5,455 nucleotides of DNA from Microbacteriaceae bacterium (GTDB lineage Bacteria > Actinomycetota > Actinomycetes > Actinomycetales > Microbacteriaceae): positions 1 to 5,455 of the forward strand of contig JAAYAS010000096.1 of the NCBI GenBank assembly GCA_012719255.1. The letters are read 5' to 3'. Every line of letters starts with the position of its first letter. Position 1 is the first letter of the stretch. The notes beneath the pieces were generated by a model, which did not search any database, was not told the DNA's origin, and saw only the letters and a list, made by a program, of their open reading frames with translations. Made by a program: the position numbers and the translations under genes. Below are positions 3,848 through 5,455 of this stretch, in pieces.

Positions 3848-4963
3848 ATGAGCGCGATCACGATCCCCGCCGACCTCCTCCCCCGCGACGGCCGCTTCGG
3901 CTCCGGCCCCTCCCTCGTCCGCCGGCAGCAGCTCGACGACCTCGTCGCCCGCGGCCGCACCGTGCTCGGCACCTCGCACCGGCAGCCGCCCGTGAAGCGG
4001 CTCGTCGCCGAGGTGCAGGAGCGGCTCGCCGCGCTCTACCGCCTGCCCGACGGCTACGAGGTGCTGCTCGCGAACGGCGGCTCGACCGCGTTCTGGGACT
4101 CGGCCGCCTTCGGCCTCGTCGAGCGCCGGGCGCAGGCCGCGGTGTTCGGCGAGTTCGGCGGCAAGTTCGCGAAGGCCGCCGCCGCGCCGTGGCTGCAGGC
4201 GCCCGATGTGCGCACCGCCGAGCCGGGCTCGGCGATCGGCCTCGAGGCGGCCGAGGGCGTCGACCTCTACGGCACCCCGCACAACGAGACCTCGACCGGC
4301 GCGATGGTGCCGGTGCGGCGCGTCGAGCAGGAGGGCGCGCTCACGATCATCGACGCGACGAGCGCGGCGGGCGGCGTCGACGTCGACGTGCGCGAGTGCG
4401 ACGTCTACTACTTCGCGCCGCAGAAGAACCTCGGCTCGGACGGCGGCCTCTGGCTCGCGCTCGCATCGCCGGCGGCGATCGAGCGCATCGAGCGCATCGG
4501 CGCGACCGACCGCTACATCCCCGAGTCGCTGAAGCTCACGAACGCCGTGACGAACTCGCGCAAGCACCAGACCCTGAACACCCCCGCGCTCGCGACGCTC
4601 TCGCTGCTCGAGTCGCAGCTGCGGTGGCTCGACGAGCAGGGCGGCCTCACCTTCGCCGACGCCCGCACGCGCGAGTCGTCGGGCGTCGTCTACGACTGGG
4701 CCGAGCGCACCGAGTGGGCGACGCCGTTCGTCGCCGACCCGGCCCTGCGCTCGCAGGTGGTCGCCACCGTCGACCTCGACGAGGCGATCGACGGCGCCGC
4801 GGTCACCGCGGTGCTGCGTGAGAACGGCGTCGTCGACATCGACCCCTACCGCAAGCTCGGCCGCAACCAGCTGCGCATCGGCACCTACGTGTCGGTCGAC
4901 CCCGACGACGCCCGCCGGCTCGTCGACTGCATCGACTACGTCGTGGAGCGGCTCGCGCAGTAG
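3848..4963 (+). CDS. serC: Phosphoserine transaminase, actinobacterial type
   Basis: This cytoplasmic PLP enzyme converts 3-phosphohydroxypyruvate and glutamate to phosphoserine and 2-oxoglutarate, the second step of serine synthesis. It may also act on the vitamin B6 precursor, as SerC does elsewhere. The 371 residues are full length for the family. Visible are SHR (43-45) for substrate phosphate binding, NGGSTAFWD (77-85) in the cofactor pocket, TPHNETSTG (143-151), Asp169 in IIDATSAAGG for the pyridine nitrogen, and the Schiff-base Lys193 in FAPQKNLGSDGG. The C-terminal domain includes GVVDIDPYRKLGRNQLRIG. The ATG at 3848 is the only plausible start: an in-frame stop lies upstream at 3815 and no start codon follows nearby. 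GGAGG is only 1 nt from the ATG, too close for normal use, supporting a leaderless transcript. Confidence 0.96.
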   Translation: MSAITIPADLLPRDGRFGSGPSLVRRQQLDDLVARGRTVLGTSHRQPPVKRLVAEVQERLAALYRLPDGYEVLLANGGSTAFWDSAAFGLVERRAQAAVFGEFGGKFAKAAAAPWLQAPDVRTAEPGSAIGLEAAEGVDLYGTPHNETSTGAMVPVRRVEQEGALTIIDATSAAGGVDVDVRECDVYYFAPQKNLGSDGGLWLALASPAAIERIERIGATDRYIPESLKLTNAVTNSRKHQTLNTPALATLSLLESQLRWLDEQGGLTFADARTRESSGVVYDWAERTEWATPFVADPALRSQVVATVDLDEAIDGAAVTAVLRENGVVDIDPYRKLGRNQLRIGTYVSVDPDDARRLVDCIDYVVERLAQ

Positions 4964-4979
4964 CCCCGCGAGCGCGCCG

Positions 4980-5455
4980 TCACTCGTCGGCGGTGCGCTC
5001 GAACTCGACGCCGTCGAGCACGTCGTCCATGTCGTCGGCGTACTCGCGGATGTCGGGGGCGACCGGCAGCTCGTCGTCGGCCGGCGCCGCCGACTTCGCG
5101 CGCGTCCGCTTCGACGACGCCGCCTTCGCGCCGTCCTTCTTCGACGCGGCCTTCTTGCCGCCGTCCTTCTTCGCGGCGGCCTTCTTCGACCCGACCTTCT
5201 TGGCGGCGTCCTTCTTCGCGGCGTCCTTCTTGCCGCCGTCCTTCTTCGACGACGCCTTCTCGCGGCCGCCCTTCTTGCCGTCCTTCTTCTCCGGCTTCGC
5301 GGCGTCCTGCGCCTCGCCGCGCTCCTCGGGCGCGGCCGGCGGCTCGGGCGAACCGTCCGCAGCACCGTCCGAGGCGGGCTCGGCCGCGGCCGGCCCGCCC
5401 TCGGCGGCGTCGGCGGCGTCGGGGGCCTCGCGGTCGCGGCGGCGCCGGCGGCGCG
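4980..5455 (-). CDS. Partial hypothetical protein with lysine-rich pentad repeats and acidic C-terminus
   Basis: The C-terminal 157 complete codons end in TGA at 4982-4980; the start lies beyond the right edge. Reading toward the C-terminus there is an arginine run (RRRRRRDRE), an Ala/Glu/Pro/Asp-rich stretch, and then a lysine-rich region with eight pentads of the form KKxxx. A basic segment (SSKRTRAKS) and a strongly acidic tail (DDELPVAPDI to EFERTADE) follow. It is probably largely disordered, and the lysine part resembles histone H1-like nucleic-acid-binding tails. Its stop is 16 bp from the convergent serC stop, and no terminator fits between them. In other actinobacteria the division protein SepH is encoded next to serC, but the conserved SepH C-terminal motif I would expect (DEIVFG-like) is absent. 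I do not assign a function. Confidence 0.75.
   Translation of the reverse strand, partial: RRRRRRDREAPDAADAAEGGPAAAEPASDGAADGSPEPPAAPEERGEAQDAAKPEKKDGKKGGREKASSKKDGGKKDAAKKDAAKKVGSKKAAAKKDGGKKAASKKDGAKAASSKRTRAKSAAPADDELPVAPDIREYADDMDDVLDGVEFERTADE
5127..5246 (-). repeat. Eight 15-bp coding repeats (KKxxx pentads)
   Basis: Eight consecutive in-frame 15-bp units each encode a KK pair followed by three small or acidic residues: DGG, DAA, DAA, VGS, AAA, DGG, AAS and DGA. Every lysine codon in the block is AAG, seen as cttctt on the plus strand. The units are similar but not identical, so the repeat is old or under selection. The copy number may vary between strains. Confidence 0.85.

Noticed and set aside
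3826..3848. IdeR box at the ideR/serC promoters
   Set aside because: Only the central TAGGCT agrees with the TTAGGTTAGSCTAACCTAA consensus; the flanking bases do not, and TAGGCT is better explained as a -10.
4964..4979. Shared bidirectional terminator between serC and the convergent gene
   Set aside because: Only 16 bp separate the stops, and the short GC inverted repeat there has a very small stem and no T-tract.
5127..5246. CRISPR-like array
   Set aside because: The 15-bp periodicity is in frame and encodes KKxxx pentads without spacers, so it is a coding repeat.

Overview
The window is very GC-rich, with codons ending mostly in G or C and GTG/TTG starts in use. It carries an IdeR-type DtxR regulator and an actinobacterial-type phosphoserine transaminase. 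Together these point to a high-GC actinomycete, most likely of the Microbacteriaceae; the family assignment is inference. No RNA genes, insertion sequences, CRISPR arrays or integration sites were seen.

Layout. Three paralogous genes lie head to tail on the minus strand (1-378 partial, 553-1581, 1836-2852). The two complete ones are membrane-anchored or secreted NlpC/P60-type hydrolases. The third is cut by the left edge and shows only the shared cytoplasmic leader. Upstream of them, also on the minus strand, is an IdeR/DtxR-family iron-dependent regulator (3065-3760). It is divergent from serC (3848-4963, plus). A lysine-rich low-complexity protein converges on serC and runs off the right edge (4980-5455, minus).

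The main discovery is upstream of the three paralogs. Each has the same regulatory cassette: an array of 5-bp GTGAY-like cores repeated every 10-11 bp (6, 7 and 6 copies), in helical phase. The promoter is embedded in the array (-35 GTGACA, exactly 17 bp, -10 TACTGT or TAGCGT). About 12-14 nt after the -10 comes a GAACGC/GCGTTC hairpin. In the two complete paralogs a further conserved structured leader RNA follows. Periodic direct repeats of this length are what OmpR/PhoB-type response regulators bind. MtrA, which controls cell-wall hydrolases in actinobacteria, is the best candidate, but that is inference.

How it may work together: the paralogs appear to be a co-regulated set of cell-envelope peptidoglycan hydrolases, each its own transcription unit. 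Gene 553-1581 is followed by a strong hairpin terminator with a T-rich tail. Gene 1836-2852 is followed by a strong hairpin with only a weak T-tract. All three share an undescribed cytoplasmic N-terminal module ahead of a signal-anchor segment. IdeR and SerC are housekeeping genes whose divergent promoters are packed into 87 bp, and serC looks leaderless.
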